DNA of 64,000 nt. It comes from Dryococelus australis (lineage: Eukaryota; Arthropoda; Insecta; Phasmatodea; Phasmatidae). Positions within the stretch are counted from its first letter, which is position 1. Each line of letters starts with the position of its first letter. The notes beneath the pieces were generated by a model. The model had not been told where the DNA came from and did not search any database. It saw only the letters and a program-made list of their open reading frames with translations. Where the stretch lies: the NCBI GenBank assembly GCA_029891345.1, contig CM057000.1, positions 134,064,663 to 134,128,662 of the forward strand, given 5' to 3'. Below, piece after piece: positions 22,560 to 34,025 of the stretch. Position numbers and translations under genes: made by a program.

Positions 22560-23470
22560 TTACTTTTAAAATGGCGGCCATTTATATATTTAGGGTGATA
22601 TGTCATATATCGGGAACATCCAACAGATTGGAAGCACATTTTTTTTTAAGCTGGCAGAGCTTCGTGTAAGCGTTACATTTTCAGCTGTATATTGTTGTTA
22701 GTCCGACATTTTGAAAGATAGCACTAAATGAAAAATTAAGATTTTTACATTATATCTCGAAAACTATCAAAGCAATTCTCGCCCAATTTGGTATGTAACT
22801 AATACCTAGTATGAAAGATCAAGTAAACAACGTAAGCGACTGAACTTGATAAGGTACAAATTTTCAAAGCGGCTATAAAAATATTTCAGGTTTATTTGGT
22901 TTATTTAATAACTTATATAATTTTATCAATGCAGCCAAATTTGTATGCTGAAAGTGTTTATTACAAGCATCATAAGTGCTAACACATAGCCACATTTGCC
23001 TGCTATTTTGTAAGGTAGTGCCACAAGATTAAATAAATATTTGTGTCACATCTCTGGTAACAAAGAGCCGTATTTTATCAAGTTCGGCATACAAGTAGCA
23101 CTGCGACAGATGATGCAAAATGGTATGTTGTAAATATGTCACACACTTTTTTTTATAATGACTGCCAGATAGGAATTTTAGCCTATAAATCATATACAGT
23201 AATCAATTACAACTTAATTTTGAATACTGGCAGCATATATAAAAAACTATTAGACGCATCTACACGGAACATCACTTGTCCGCCATTTTTGTGAGATATG
23301 TCACATGAAAAAATAGCGTTTTTTGTAATATCGCAGGACACGATGGACCGGTTCATGCCAAATTTGGCAAACTATTTGCACTGCGGCAGGTGGTGTAAAC
23401 CGCTTGGTTTTAAGTAGATCAGGTATTTATTTTCAAAATAGTGGTTATATAAATAATTTTGCTCAGTATC
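22560..23470 (+). repeat. Degenerate ~280-bp repeat, block 1
   Basis: The word pattern ATATCTCGaaAAC ... CCAAATTTGGC ... GCACTGCGGCAGGTGGTGTA ... TTCAAAATGGCGGCTATA recurs with anchors near 22,593, 22,743, 23,046 and 23,326. Units are strongly diverged, so this is an old family; a second block is at 25,490-25,935. Confidence 0.6.
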
Positions 23471-24779
23471 TTATACTAACGAAACATTGCATGCTGGTTG
23501 AAAAATACTAGGTCAATGTTCATATTCAGTAGGATTTGCCCTTCGGTGATTCGTTGTACTTAGGCTGCCACATTGGGCCAGCCAGGTTAACCCGGAGAAA
23601 TACCGAGTTGTCGTGTGTGGGTAGGACCCTTACGTTGTAATTGCCAGTCTGAAATACAGTGGCCTCGCGTAAAAGTTACCATGTGTGTATGTGGTGTGGG
23701 TTACTGGGAAAAAAGATGATGACCTTTAGTAGGGCTTCATTCCAGATTTCCAATACCATAAACACTCGTTTACTTAGTTTCCCCAATCTCAACATGGGTA
23801 AAAACCGTCAGCTACGAAAGCTTAAGTTTAATGTTATACCCTACCAGGTGTGCTGGCCTATCAGAAACTCTGCGCCCGGTCTGAGAGGTCTCGACTTTGT
23901 AGGACTTACCACCAGAGGGGGTTTCGCGTCGCGCAGGAACACAAAATAGTACACAATTTGTGCACTCAAGAACTTCAAGAGAAATTTCCTAAGTTTTGCA
24001 AAACAGAAAGTCAGGAATAAGTAGAGGACTATGTAAATAACACAGGAACCAGCCACAGATATAACGTAGACGACATCACGGGATGCATCTTTAAGACCAG
24101 TTACTTTATTGAGGCACTTATTATATCCAGATTAGTTTTTGTTAGTCAAATTTCGTTATTATCTGGACTATCTCCAGACGAATATCCTCGTGGAAATTTA
24201 CAAAGCTAAAAGAAAACAACACGCTCCTAATTACCATGTAACTGACCGTACCTAGCCTTAAGTCCCGGGCCACGTAAAATTATGTTCGGACCCTGAAGTT
24301 TCAAACTTGAAATATTGTTTAAATTTAAAAAAGAAATAAAATCGGTTCACTGCAAAATATATCTTCAGTGTGCCTAGCTCGCGGTGATTGGGAAATTACG
24401 CTCATATTTTCCGTGGGCAAAGTCTTACGCAGCTGGTTCAAATTAAGTAGAAAATTTTAGATGGTGTCGTCAATGAAAAATTCAACCGTCTTGGAACAAG
24501 TCTCGGCAGACGCTAAAAAAATAATGTACTTATGTATTATTTACTGCACTTATCTCAGCAGGTAAATGGTGCTCTCGATGTTCACCGGCCCTCGGACATA
24601 TTGCAGATTTGAATTGGGCCGATATATCTCGTAGTTGTAGGGCTTTCAAATCCACAGCTGGGCGGGGTCGACGTGGTGGAATGCCGTCTCTCTTACAAGG
24701 TATAAACCTAGCTATCTCCTATCAATCTACCTAGCAATAGGACTCATACGGCACTCGCTGATCGCTGGTCACAAATTAT
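23471..24779. other. Unassigned DNA
   Basis: Separates the two blocks of the ~280-bp repeat. A 96-codon frame at 23,659-23,949 shows no recognisable domain. Confidence 0.45.
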
Positions 24780-25016
24780 ATTTATAATATTGGAGAAAAC
24801 TAAAACACCCAAACAAAATTAAATAAAGCCCTACTCGTCTGGGTGCGAGACCTATGTTAGACGTCCGGCTGTGATAAAGGTCAGTTTGAGAGAGAGCGAA
24901 CGCTTTTCTCTTAAGGGACCTAAACGTTCCAACCAATGGTAGGCCAGGACTCGAACCTGGGGTCCAATAGGGATTAAGTAAATACCTAACACCCCTCCAT
25001 TGTACATACCAAGTCA
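24780..25016 (-). mobile_element. tRNA-derived SINE-like element
   Basis: On the minus strand a tRNA-like head (25,016-24,942) contains CCAGGTTCGAGTCCTGG, a perfect T-arm-like stem with a B box, and a 3' GCCTACC partly pairing with the 5' GGTATGT. The anticodon region is degenerate. The body continues to about 24,780 and is unlike the main SINE family of the window. Confidence 0.5.
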
Positions 25017-25489
25017 CATGTCCTAACTATCCTTTAAGAAAAATAACGTAGAATAAGGTGGTCTCAGCAATGTACACAACAATGAAATAAAATAAGTAAA
25101 ACATGAATGTTTCACAAAAAGGAGATCTGAAAATTAAAAGGATACAATAAAATATGAGAAATAACAAAATACCTATCCTTAAACAAGAATAAGTTGCCAC
25201 GTTACATCTATATATATATATCCTGGCAGAGTAAAATAGTGAAAATTAATCAAACATTAAGTCACGTGGGAATGCAAATTACATTACAATAACAGGCGTG
25301 ACAAGTGTGGAGAACATGTACAACAATGAAGTTATAAGATCGTAGTTTGCAAATACAGAGAATTAGCATAAAACATTCATAAAAGATAGTGCGTATAGTG
25401 TTCATTTTACGAGGGTTACATTGTGGTATCAATCACAACCATCAAATTCGCCCATACGGGACCACATTTCTCTACCATTTTGTAAGTTT
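25017..25489. other. Unassigned A+T-rich DNA
   Basis: Nothing supported. Confidence 0.5.
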
Positions 25490-25935
25490 GCCTCACAATA
25501 AAAATTAAGTTTTTATGTCATATCTGGAGAAACAATCGACCCATTATTGCCAAATTTAGCCAAGAAGTTTTACTGTGATAGGCCATATAACTAGATGTAT
25601 TTTTTATAATGTTATTTTCAGAATGGCGGCTACAAAATAATTTTATCCAAGTGTGCTATATTTACGAAACTATGTAATCGATTTTAGCTTAGTTTTGTCG
25701 TGTAGCAGTATACAATCATCGAATGTTCTAACACATAACTTTTTTGTCCTCCATTTATTAAGATCGTCAAATGAAAAATATGGAGATTTTATGCTATATC
25801 TCAGTGACCAATCAACCAATATTCATCAAATTATTCACACGAGTAGTGATATGGTAGGCCATGTAAACTTACGTGTTTTATGTGTCTCAGATACTTATCT
25901 TCAAAATGACGCCCCTGTAAATATGTTAGTGTTGT
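25490..25935 (+). repeat. Degenerate ~280-bp repeat, block 2
   Basis: Two units, anchored at GTCATATCTGGAGAAACAAT (25,518) and GCTATATCTCAGTGACCAAT (25,794), match block 1 at 22.6-23.5 kb, including GGCCATATAAC/GGCCATGTAAAC and AAAATGRCGSC words. Confidence 0.6.
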
Positions 25936-26385
25936 GAACCCTACAAATTCGAAACATTAGACTGTTTAAATCCGAAGATGATGATCAAATCCGACCTACA
26001 TAACGCAGTTGATTGCACATTAGCTTATGGTACGAGGTTTTCTGGTTTCGAGTCCTGGGTAAGCCACGCGTGTATTTTGAAATTATCTCACTACTGTTGC
26101 ATACCGAAGGTACCTAGAAAACAAAAATGGAGTACTTTTTAAGTTTCTAAAAACGACAAATCACGGAGAAAATAACGCGTAGAATGTAATTTTGTTATAG
26201 TATTTAATTCATAACAGTGATAATGAAATGCATTTTCCGTTGCGAATGGCGAAAAATTGTAAACGTATAATTGCTCTTTGATGAAAGAAAATAGATTTAA
26301 AAATATTGCAAATATAATAAGTTCCATAGTATTCCGGGTATGAAAAAAACAGCCTTGCACTACCAATAGGTATTAAGTGAAGGGG
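25936..26385. other. Unassigned DNA
   Basis: No gene or repeat supported. Confidence 0.5.
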
Positions 26386-26388
26386 TAG

Positions 26389-26736
26389 AAAAACTCAGTG
26401 AGCCATCATGCGGGCCTGATCTTCGACCTGAAGCGGGCTATTCGTCTGGTTCAGGACCATTACGTGTGGCCATCTGAGGCAGCAGTGACCGAAGAGATCA
26501 ATAGAGACAGGAAGGAGGCCTTTACCCCGCCTTACGACAACATTTACTACCCAATCACAGCTAGGCGGGTCACGTATGGAAAGAGGAGAGGCGCGGGTGC
26601 AGAACACACAAGTAAACAGAAGAGCAAACGTCGGGCGTGTTCCAAACAGGAAACTCACGTCCTAACATTAGAGCCGAACGCCCTAGCTACACTGTTTGGA
26701 AAACGTACCGTCACTTTACTGAAAATATGCCGGTAA
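26389..26736 (+). CDS. Possible protein-coding fragment, unrecognised
   Basis: An open frame runs from just after a stop at 26,386 to 26,736. Its first two thirds look protein-like: a helical start (LIFDLKRAIRLVQDHY at about 26,416), then charged residues, a Pro/Tyr stretch (PPYDNIYYPITARR at about 26,527) and a Lys/Arg-rich tail. The stretch is much GC-richer than its surroundings (roughly 26,400-26,690), which supports a former exon or a transposon gene piece. There is no ATG near the beginning (the frame opens with a GTG context), so it would be an internal fragment. I do not recognise a family. The compact tail after about residue 85 looks random. It may equally be chance in a GC-rich insertion. 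Confidence 0.3.
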   Translation, partial: KNSVSHHAGLIFDLKRAIRLVQDHYVWPSEAAVTEEINRDRKEAFTPPYDNIYYPITARRVTYGKRRGAGAEHTSKQKSKRRACSKQETHVLTLEPNALATLFGKRTVTLLKICR

Positions 26737-27132
26737 AATTTTTGCAGAACCCTCCGTAAAATTACCTTCAGGTTGCTTTTCCAATAACGGATTTTCCGTA
26801 AACTACACAGAACCTTTTGTTAACACACGGAGCATTAAAAAAAAAAAATGTTAGTTAGTTTTTCGGACCTCCAGCTTAAGATAAATGAGATAACGATATT
26901 TTTTTGTATTGCTGAAGTTTTATTGTAAATAAAAATAAAATTAAAAGTTGAATACGTTTAATTTGGGGCGAGATTTGAACACGTATTAAAATTTTGTGGC
27001 CTATGACTGGTAATTGGGAAGTTTCTCGAATTAATTTTAGGACAAATTTGACTTAAAACATACGTGAATTTATGTTGTGTTAGCAATTGGATCACAGTTT
27101 ATAAGACAGACCCGTGTGAAATCTGGGCCAAC
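26737..27132. other. Unassigned A+T-rich DNA
   Basis: Nothing supported. Confidence 0.5.
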
Positions 27133-27550
27133 ATAAAATGTTCACTGTAAAATGAGCACTTTTCATAGCCCTGCTTAAGATCTACTTGTATGCACGTTGT
27201 GTATTCTTCCGCCTTATTTAAAATTTCATTGCCATGGACCTCGTCACTTTATTCATTCGTCGGTCAAGTGAAACAGTTAAATTATTATAAAAATAAATAT
27301 TTTACAAATATACTCTCATTTTTATACTTTGATGTATTAAAAAACGGAAAGCGGAAGAATAAGTTATTAAAAACGCCTGCCATACACTTTTTATGCGACT
27401 TTAAGAAATGGAACTACTTGCCATCCATCGTTACCAACTTTACTGGGCGCTTGCCACTCAGTGCTAGCGTTAAAATATATGCAGGCAGGGGCAGTAACTT
27501 TTTCTAAGGTTCATTTCAAAAATGCTTACTTTATCGTCAACAGCCTTTAT
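27133..27550 (-). mobile_element. Family A MITE, long subfamily
   Basis: Inverted ends ATAAAATGTTCACTGTAAAA and TGCTTACTTTATCGTCAACA then GCCTTTAT, with TA on both sides. Interior GATCTACTTGTATGCACGTT and TGCAGGCAGGGGCAGTAACT match other long copies. About 418 bp. Confidence 0.88.
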
Positions 27551-27829
27551 CAGACCTGCCAGTAAACAAGCACCGAATCCAGTGCCACCTGTTTTGAGGT
27601 AAAACTGTCTACACACTGGGGCAGCAGCCAATGAACAGTAAGGTGAGGTTCAAAATTATATAGGACCATGGAGTCTAGCCTATAGGTCGTTAAAAACGCC
27701 AAATTTTCCAGTCCCTAACCAATGAATTACCGTGTGCCTACGACTTTCTTGCGACACAGTTTACAAGTAGTGTTATTTTTCAGACAGTACAATCGATAAT
27801 TGCTGCCTGCACGATGTTACGTGTTGTGA

Positions 27830-28030
27830 TCAGGCCTTAGCTGAGCGGCCTGCCTGATCACGCCTTCGCGTATTTATCCAGGACGTGGGCCGGGATTGCT
27901 GAAATTAGTAGTGGAATTCGGCGAACCGAAAATATGCCGTGGAGAGGACGGGGCGTGAACCCACGGCCCCTCGACTACAAGCCAGCCACCCTATGAACTA
28001 TGGAAGCAGGGAATCTGAGCTACGAAGTCA
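27830..28030 (-). mobile_element. tRNA-derived SINE-like element
   Basis: Minus strand: CTTCGTAGCTCAGATTCCC (A box) at about 28,023 and CCGTGGGTTCACGCCCCG (B box) near 27,970, followed by a body ending near an inverted GTGATCAGGCAGGCCG. The tRNA-like head resembles the one at 51,616. Confidence 0.5.
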
Positions 28031-28916
28031 ACTTGAAAAAAGAAAAAGTAAAATTACGTGTTATAATTCTTATTCAAATATTGAAGATTTAAATTCTATA
28101 CATATATAATAACATATCGAATACACATCAAGGATTATAAACCAATTCTACATAACATAATATTCTCATATTTCCACATGTACCTGTTAACTTTCTAAAC
28201 ATATAAATTTTAATCACCAACATTAAATTTCATTTTATTTCGTGAATACATAATAAGATTTCCAAATGAACTTATTACAGCAGTACTACTTATAACACCT
28301 TCATTAACTGGCAATGTTTTCCAACAAATTATACATCGAGAATATAGTTCACTAATGTCTTTTGGTTTGTGGTCTTAAGAATTATTTTCTCGTCTGAAGA
28401 AACAGAACTCTAAGAAACCAGAGCCAGCTTTTGCAGTAATACCTTGCAGTCCAAACCCGAATAACAATGACAATTAAATATAACTTTCTTCAATGTCCAG
28501 AACTCATACAGTCCATTCAGTATCATCTTTGTTTACGTCATCTTCAATAGAATGTATATTACGAAACACCTTCCTTGGAAAATATGAACATCAACCTCTA
28601 CGAAACCTGTTAACGTACATCTTGACCGAAATGGCCGAAATTGTCGTAATGTCTGGAAAACAAGAACATACTGAATTACAACCACAGTACACCGCAAGGG
28701 TGTATTGTCCCTAAAATCCCCCCGAAGGGGATAAATGTTCACTGCCAATGGTCACAGTAAGTATGCAGTAAGTATTTTTGGATGTTTCAGTGTACTAAGC
28801 AGTAAGTATTTTCGCGTGCGCCACAATGGGTACGCTGGGACTCACTATACCTTGATTTGCAGCAGAGTGGCGCTCCGCTCACTGCGACTATCTCCAGCTG
28901 GTAAATATTGAATCTC
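28031..28916. other. Unassigned DNA
   Basis: No gene supported. CAGTAAGTAT occurs three times between 28,755 and 28,810, a small local repeat. Confidence 0.5.
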
Positions 28917-29341
28917 TGGGATTATTACATGAAAACTAAATGAAAGACGCAAAAACGGAATGAAAGGCTGTGTGTTCATAGTACCTCGTGAAATGGTGGT
29001 TTGAACGACGAAACACATATTAGGAAGTATTTTGTATTGGTTTTATTAGTTTATTCGTTGTTATTTCCCTTGATACACGTTGTTTAACGGCCATTTAGAA
29101 ACGTTGTTAGACGAACATTTTTACACGTTGTCCAACAGATCCGTCAGTAGAAAAACAAACCACTGAAAAACAGTGAAAAAAATGACTGATGTATCAGTGC
29201 AAAATGTCACTGAATCAATTAGTAAATCTGACATTTTTTCACTGATACATCAGTTAAATTCACTGAAGTGACTTTTGTAACAGTCAGATACTGTTGACTG
29301 GTTGAAACTGTGAAATTCTTCACCGATTAAAATTTAGAGTG
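28917..29341 (-). mobile_element. Family C element arm
   Basis: Ends in AATTTAGAGTG and is filled near the end with CACTGAT / ATCAGTG words. It is an inverted, clearly homologous copy of 50,990-51,420 over about 420 bp; the best conserved part is the AATAAACTAATAAAACCAAT region. Confidence 0.75.
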
Positions 29342-29559
29342 TTTTGCATCTCCTTGAACCATTTTGGATTCTGATCTGCCAAAGCAGAATATTTGTGATT
29401 GATCTACAAAGATCTCGTCTAGTCTAAAACTTGATCATCTAACGGTAAAAGTATTGGCTAGAGTGTTATCGATGATATGATGCGTCAAAAAGTTTAAGTG
29501 ATTTCCCTGTGTCTTTGTAAATTGCCTGTGGTCAGCAGGGCTGGAACGTGGGATGGAGA

Positions 29560-29790
29560 GATACATTTGGGCGGCTCTTAACATCGAGGTCCTGAGAGCC
29601 GATGAGGGTTAGGTGAGCACGAAGATGAGCCGGAATGTAAGTGTGTGGGGAACATGGAGATCCCCGAGCAAAACCCGCTGAACAGCGGAATCGTCCCGCA
29701 GGATTCCCACATGCGAAAACCCGGGGAGTATCCCCGCCGAGAATCGAAACCCGGTTCACCTTGGTGGAGGAGCGAGCGGTCTGAGGCCAG
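29560..29790 (-). mobile_element. tRNA-derived SINE, main family
   Basis: In reverse orientation it carries the head with CGGGTTTCGATTCTCGGCGG (B box), the central GATTCCGCTGTTCAGCGGGT region and the tail hairpin TCGGCTCTCAGGACCTCGAT ending in AAGAGCCGCC. It matches the plus-strand copies at 31.0, 40.1, 47.2 and 56.2 kb. Confidence 0.85.
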
Positions 29791-29838
29791 GTCCGAATTA
29801 AAAAATTTCGTTATTTTGTAAAGTCGTGATTTGGTAGG

Positions 29839-30076
29839 TATAGGCTATTCACGATAAAGTGTGCACTTTTAAAGTCCTCTCGTTTGGAATAATAGTCAAT
29901 AAACGTAATTTATTTTAGCCTTGGACGTTAACTTCAGAGTGCGATGGAATATATACATTGTGTTTATTACTTACATGGCAATATTTATTTAAAGAGGTGG
30001 TTAAATAATAAAAAATAACTGAAAGAAAAAAGTAGCTAGGGCCTCAAAAGTGCTCACTTTACCGTGAACAGCCTGT
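29839..30076 (+). mobile_element. Family A MITE, short subfamily
   Basis: Inverted ends TATAGGCTATTCACGATAAA and TGCTCACTTTACCGTGAACA then GCCTGTA; interior GTTTGGAATAATAGTCAATA as in the copies at 5.1 and 57.3 kb. Confidence 0.9.
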
Positions 30077-31027
30077 ATCAATTGGGACGTTGGCGACAGT
30101 CATTTGTTTAGTATTCGCGGGAATAAATTTTTACATTAACAGTGCAACATATTTCTGTCTAAATTTAATGCTTAAAACAGACGTAATATTTCTGCTGTCT
30201 GTGTGTGTGTGTCTATATATATTCAAAGCACAACACTTACTTGCTTTTTAAAACATACCTAGTATATTTTATGTACAGTTATTTGTTTTAAAAGTCATTT
30301 TATTTACGCATTCGCTCATGTGTTTTTAAGTAAAAACAAAATGGCTAAGATTTTGTCATTTTGTATTTTTACTAACATCCACAAAATACGAAATGCGAAA
30401 TTACCGAACACGTCACTATTTTTGTATACTACAAAATCGGGTCACGTGATCATGTTGTCTACAAAATTTGCCAATTCGGACACGGCCTGAGCACTGCTCC
30501 ACCACGGCTTTTGGCTCGGGAGCGCACAACGACGAGGTAAGATCACGCAACAGCGACGGCAAAGGGAACGTGGAGAGCGTACCTGTAGCAAAGTTACCTT
30601 GCGACGACGCTCGAGAACGAGCGCACTCTCTACATTGTACATTGCCTCGCCGCCCTTAATTTAGCGGCGAGTGTACGGAAGGAGAGAGGCGCCAGGGAAT
30701 CGTAAATCGAGCTTGTGTCGCGGAGACAAGAGACTCGTCGCCAGGCAGGAGTGTGGAAGTGGGGAAGGAAGGACGTAGGAATGGGAAAGGGGGAGAGATA
30801 GAGAAAGATGGGAGAAAACGATTAATAAACTCGTGCCGTCCCACCGAGCAGACCGACGAACTAGAGGTTAAGACATTTCCTCTATTCAGATCTCGTACTG
30901 GTAGCTATGATCTCAGGAAGAGCACACTGCTCGCGCCGAAGAAGAGGTTGGTCGATAACATTCCCTGTAGCAATCCACCACCTCTTTCCGAAATCACTCC
31001 GTGTGAATGCTGGGACGATCTCTTACT
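30077..31027. other. Unassigned DNA with a GC-rich half
   Basis: 30,440-31,000 is GC-rich with CpG and contains GACGAGGTAAGATC at about 30,531, a good splice-donor match. Overlapping open frames on both strands have no recognisable domain. It may hold an untranslated exon or promoter, but nothing decides it. Confidence 0.4.
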
Positions 31028-31290
31028 GCCCGGGGTGGGGGGGGGGCGAGCGGTTAGACTACTCGCCTCCCACCAAGGCGCGAACCGAACTCAATCCCCG
31101 GCCGTGCCACTCACGAATTTTTAGCACGTGGAAATTGTGCCGGACGATTACTCTGGTCGGCGGGTTTTCTCGGGAATCTCCCGTTTCCCCCCACCCTTAC
31201 ATTCGTTGCTCCATTTTCACCTCATTTCACCGTCATCGGCTCTCAAGACCTCGTTTCTAAGAGCCGCCCAAATCTCCAAACTCAGCCTTA
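31028..31290 (+). mobile_element. tRNA-derived SINE, main family
   Basis: Head GAGCGGTTAGACTACTCGCC, damaged B box, centre GTCGGCGGGTTTTCTCGGGA, and tail hairpin TCGGCTCTCAAGACCTCG followed by TAAGAGCCGCCC. A G-run precedes the head. Confidence 0.88.
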
Positions 31291-31764
31291 CTGTAGGCTA
31301 TGGCCGATTCTTTCCCCGTTCCTTCTTCTGTGAGCAACTTGTTCCGCCTCTGATGACCTCCCTGTCGACGACGCGTTTAGCCCTACCTAACGTGTCACTA
31401 TTTTGAACAAAGTCCCTTACAACAATACATGGCCCGACCAGTTATCCTAAGAACACCCTAAAAGCATTCGAAATCTTCTTTCGAATGAAGTAACGTGAAT
31501 AACCACCAGATTTTCATTTTCTTGTAAGGAATGACTGGACTGCCAGCGGTCCAATGAGGATATAGAATGTCAGCTGTTTCCAGACTAATCCGCCTTGAAT
31601 AAATCATATGCTGAGCACCAGAGAAACGACAACATGCCCAAAACTTTATGGAATTTTTCGTACATTGTGCTCGATAATAACTGAACCTGTTGTGAAAGCA
31701 AACATACACGCGAAGGCCAAACAGACAAAGTATTGAAAACTGCAGTTGGTCGATTATGCTGAGA
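31291..31764. other. Unassigned DNA
   Basis: No gene supported between the SINE and the 40-bp array. Confidence 0.5.
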
Positions 31765-32088
31765 GATATATACTACACGTACAGCTAGAAGAGTATTGGT
31801 ATTTGATATATACTACACGTACAGCTAGAAGAGTATTGGTATTTGATATATACTACACGTACAGCTAGAAGTGTATTGGTATTTGATATATACTACACGT
31901 ACAGCTAGAAGTGTATTGGTATTTGATATATACTACACGTACAGCTAGAAGTGTATTGGTATTTGATATATACTACACGTACAGCTAGAAGTGTATTGGT
32001 ATTTGATATATACTACACGTACAGCTAGAAGTGTATTGGTATTTGATATATACTACACGTACAGCTAGAAGTGTATTGGTATTTGATA
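31765..32088. repeat. 40-bp tandem array, eight copies
   Basis: Unit GATATATACTACACGTACAG followed by CTAGAAGTGTATTGGTATTT. The first two copies have GAAGAGTATT, the other six GAAGTGTATT; otherwise identical. Confidence 0.98.
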
Positions 32089-32492
32089 GGTAACTAACTT
32101 GACTAACATTAGTCGTTAGTGTGTACGTGCACAGACTGCAATATTTTTCCTTAAAATACCACTTTTTTGCTACATATAAAATATTTTAACTCTATAAACT
32201 TGTATCCAATGCATTACACAATATTCAAGAAAATTAATATATGTAAATGAAATGTTGTAATATTTCTGCAATATTGCTGAAATATTACTGGAACATTTGT
32301 GGTGTGTGGATTTAGCTTATAAACGCGCTGGACAGCCATAATAAGCCTGACACATTTTGAAGCCGGCGCAGCTCTATGTACAATTATGGTGAACGGAAAC
32401 AGAAATTTAATTATGAATTGATATAAACATGTTCAAACGCAGCACTAAATATATTATTTAAATTATATAACATTTTAACACAACTCACTGAG
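32089..32492. other. Unassigned A+T-rich DNA
   Basis: Nothing supported. Confidence 0.5.
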
Positions 32493-32803
32493 TGTTGTTG
32501 CAACCACTCGATTCTCCTTTACACACTCATGTCATATACAGGGATTGTGCGAGAGACTCGGTATCATGCTAAATATTTTGTTTGCTTGTACTTAACTGCG
32601 TGTCTCGTAAATTAATTATACTAATTGCCAGTCAAATGCGCTTAGCAGTGTTGATAGTATTGGTTTGTATTTTTGTAGTAGGAATACAATTAATGTTATC
32701 TGTAGCAAAACACAAAAAAAAATACTGCTATGCTGTAAAGCCATAGATTAAAAAGATGTTTAGAATGACTGGGTGAGCGTAAAACAAACAAATAATCTCA
32801 ACA
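32493..32803 (-). mobile_element. 3' LTR of a Ty1/copia-type retrotransposon
   Basis: On the minus strand it begins TGTTGAGATT directly after a purine tract (ATAGGGAG, 32,804-32,811) and ends TTGCAACAACA, giving a TGTTG...CAACA LTR of about 311 bp. The position just after the RNase H fragment is what a copia 3' end should show. No 5' LTR lies in the window. Confidence 0.6.
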
Positions 32804-33040
32804 CTCCCTATGAGCATAGTAGTTGATTGAAGCTGCAAATTGGTTCTTACATCTGCAAACGTTGGTACAGGTAAGTGTTTGGTGAAGTTATCTGCTTCCA
32901 TGTCCTCTGTTGATAGATGGACGATAATGACACCCTCTCGAGCGACAATTTCTCTAATGAAATGTTCCTTTTTATTCGCATAAGACATCTGACTGCTTGT
33001 CATTACTGACAAGTATACCATTCGGAGAAGTTCATTTAAC
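32804..33040 (-). pseudogene. Ty1/copia pol fragment (C-terminal RNase H)
   Basis: The minus strand encodes the end of a copia-type polyprotein. The recognisable part is HFIREIVAREGVIIVHLST followed by EDMEADNFTKHLPVPTF: this is the conserved C-terminal region of the RNase H domain, where the HxIRE and the A-D-x-x-T-K motifs are typical. RNase H removes the RNA template during reverse transcription. The upstream 30 residues look degraded and reverse transcriptase, integrase and gag are absent, so the copy is 5'-truncated at about 33,040. The frame runs on past the purine tract into the LTR for about 26 codons before a stop at 32,728. Confidence 0.85.
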
Positions 33041-33042
33041 AT

Positions 33043-33671
33043 ACTTTAAAACATTTCTTTGAATGTTACCAAAATTGTAATAGAAGTCTGAGTTCTGTAA
33101 ATATTTGTGTTCTGATTGGGGATTAATTATTAACAAGTCAGAGTTTGTTTTATGACCAGCCTCTTCCTATGATATTTTTTATCCCCGTGCATTTTCTAAT
33201 AGTTCTACAAGCATGCAAGTTCTACAAACCATTCTGAACAAGCATCGCTGGGTCTTGCAGTTTCCAGTTTCACAAATATTTGAAAGTTCGCATCAGCATG
33301 TCTTATTTTTAAATATTAATACCTGTTTACAATAAGCTGTCTTTAGTGCTTCAAAAAAGTATTAATTCATTTTCTGTATTAATATTTTTTATAATGCAGG
33401 TGGAAGTTTTTGGGCCCTCAGCCAATTATTCTCACTAGCGTTTAATCTGTTCTGGTATTCAATAATATTGTCGCTATCAGTAAAGATAGTTTATTTTGCG
33501 ACAAAAAATATATTTTAATTAATGCAAATATTTTTTTTTGCTTTGCCTTAAAGCTGTAGACTATGCTTTACTATTACTAGGCGAGCGCCAATGAAACGAA
33601 ACAATTTTGACAGCAATATTACAGCCTGCGGCAACAATTACAAAAAAAATGTTCATCCATCAGTGAAATAC
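33043..33671. other. Unassigned A+T-rich DNA
   Basis: No further copia coding sequence could be followed here on the minus strand. Confidence 0.5.
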
Positions 33672-34025
33672 AGTCTATATGCGGTTTGTTCACACTTTAT
33701 CAAACACTTTATCTAAAGTGTTTTGTTCTTCTGTTTAACATACATGTATCTTGTTTTCGGTTAGACTGGACTTTTACTTATATTTTGTTTCAATAATAGT
33801 ATTTCATTTATAATTAATGTGGATATAACTAGAGAGAAAATATGTGCGTTAGTAAATGCTTAGTAAGAAGTAGTTCTTATGCAAAATAGCATTTAAAAAG
33901 GTGCCCGAATGCACTCCATGGTCCCATTGGTGTAACTTACCAGATTTTGTTCATCTTTGTTTGCGTAAGGCAGAGGAATATCCTATAGTACAACTTCAGC
34001 AGTGCTCCATAAAAGTTGCAAGTAC
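33672..34025 (+). mobile_element. Family B MITE, diverged, right end damaged
   Basis: Left end GTTTGTTCACACTTTATCAA matches family B; interior CTTAGTAAGAAGTAGTTCTT matches GCCTAGTAAGAAATAGTTCT in the 9.9-kb copy. The right end is hard to follow past ACAACTTCAGCAGTG. Confidence 0.6.

Noticed and set aside
24942-25016. Functional tRNA gene on the minus strand
   Set aside because: The T arm and B box are good, but the acceptor stem pairs only partly and the anticodon arm is not well formed.
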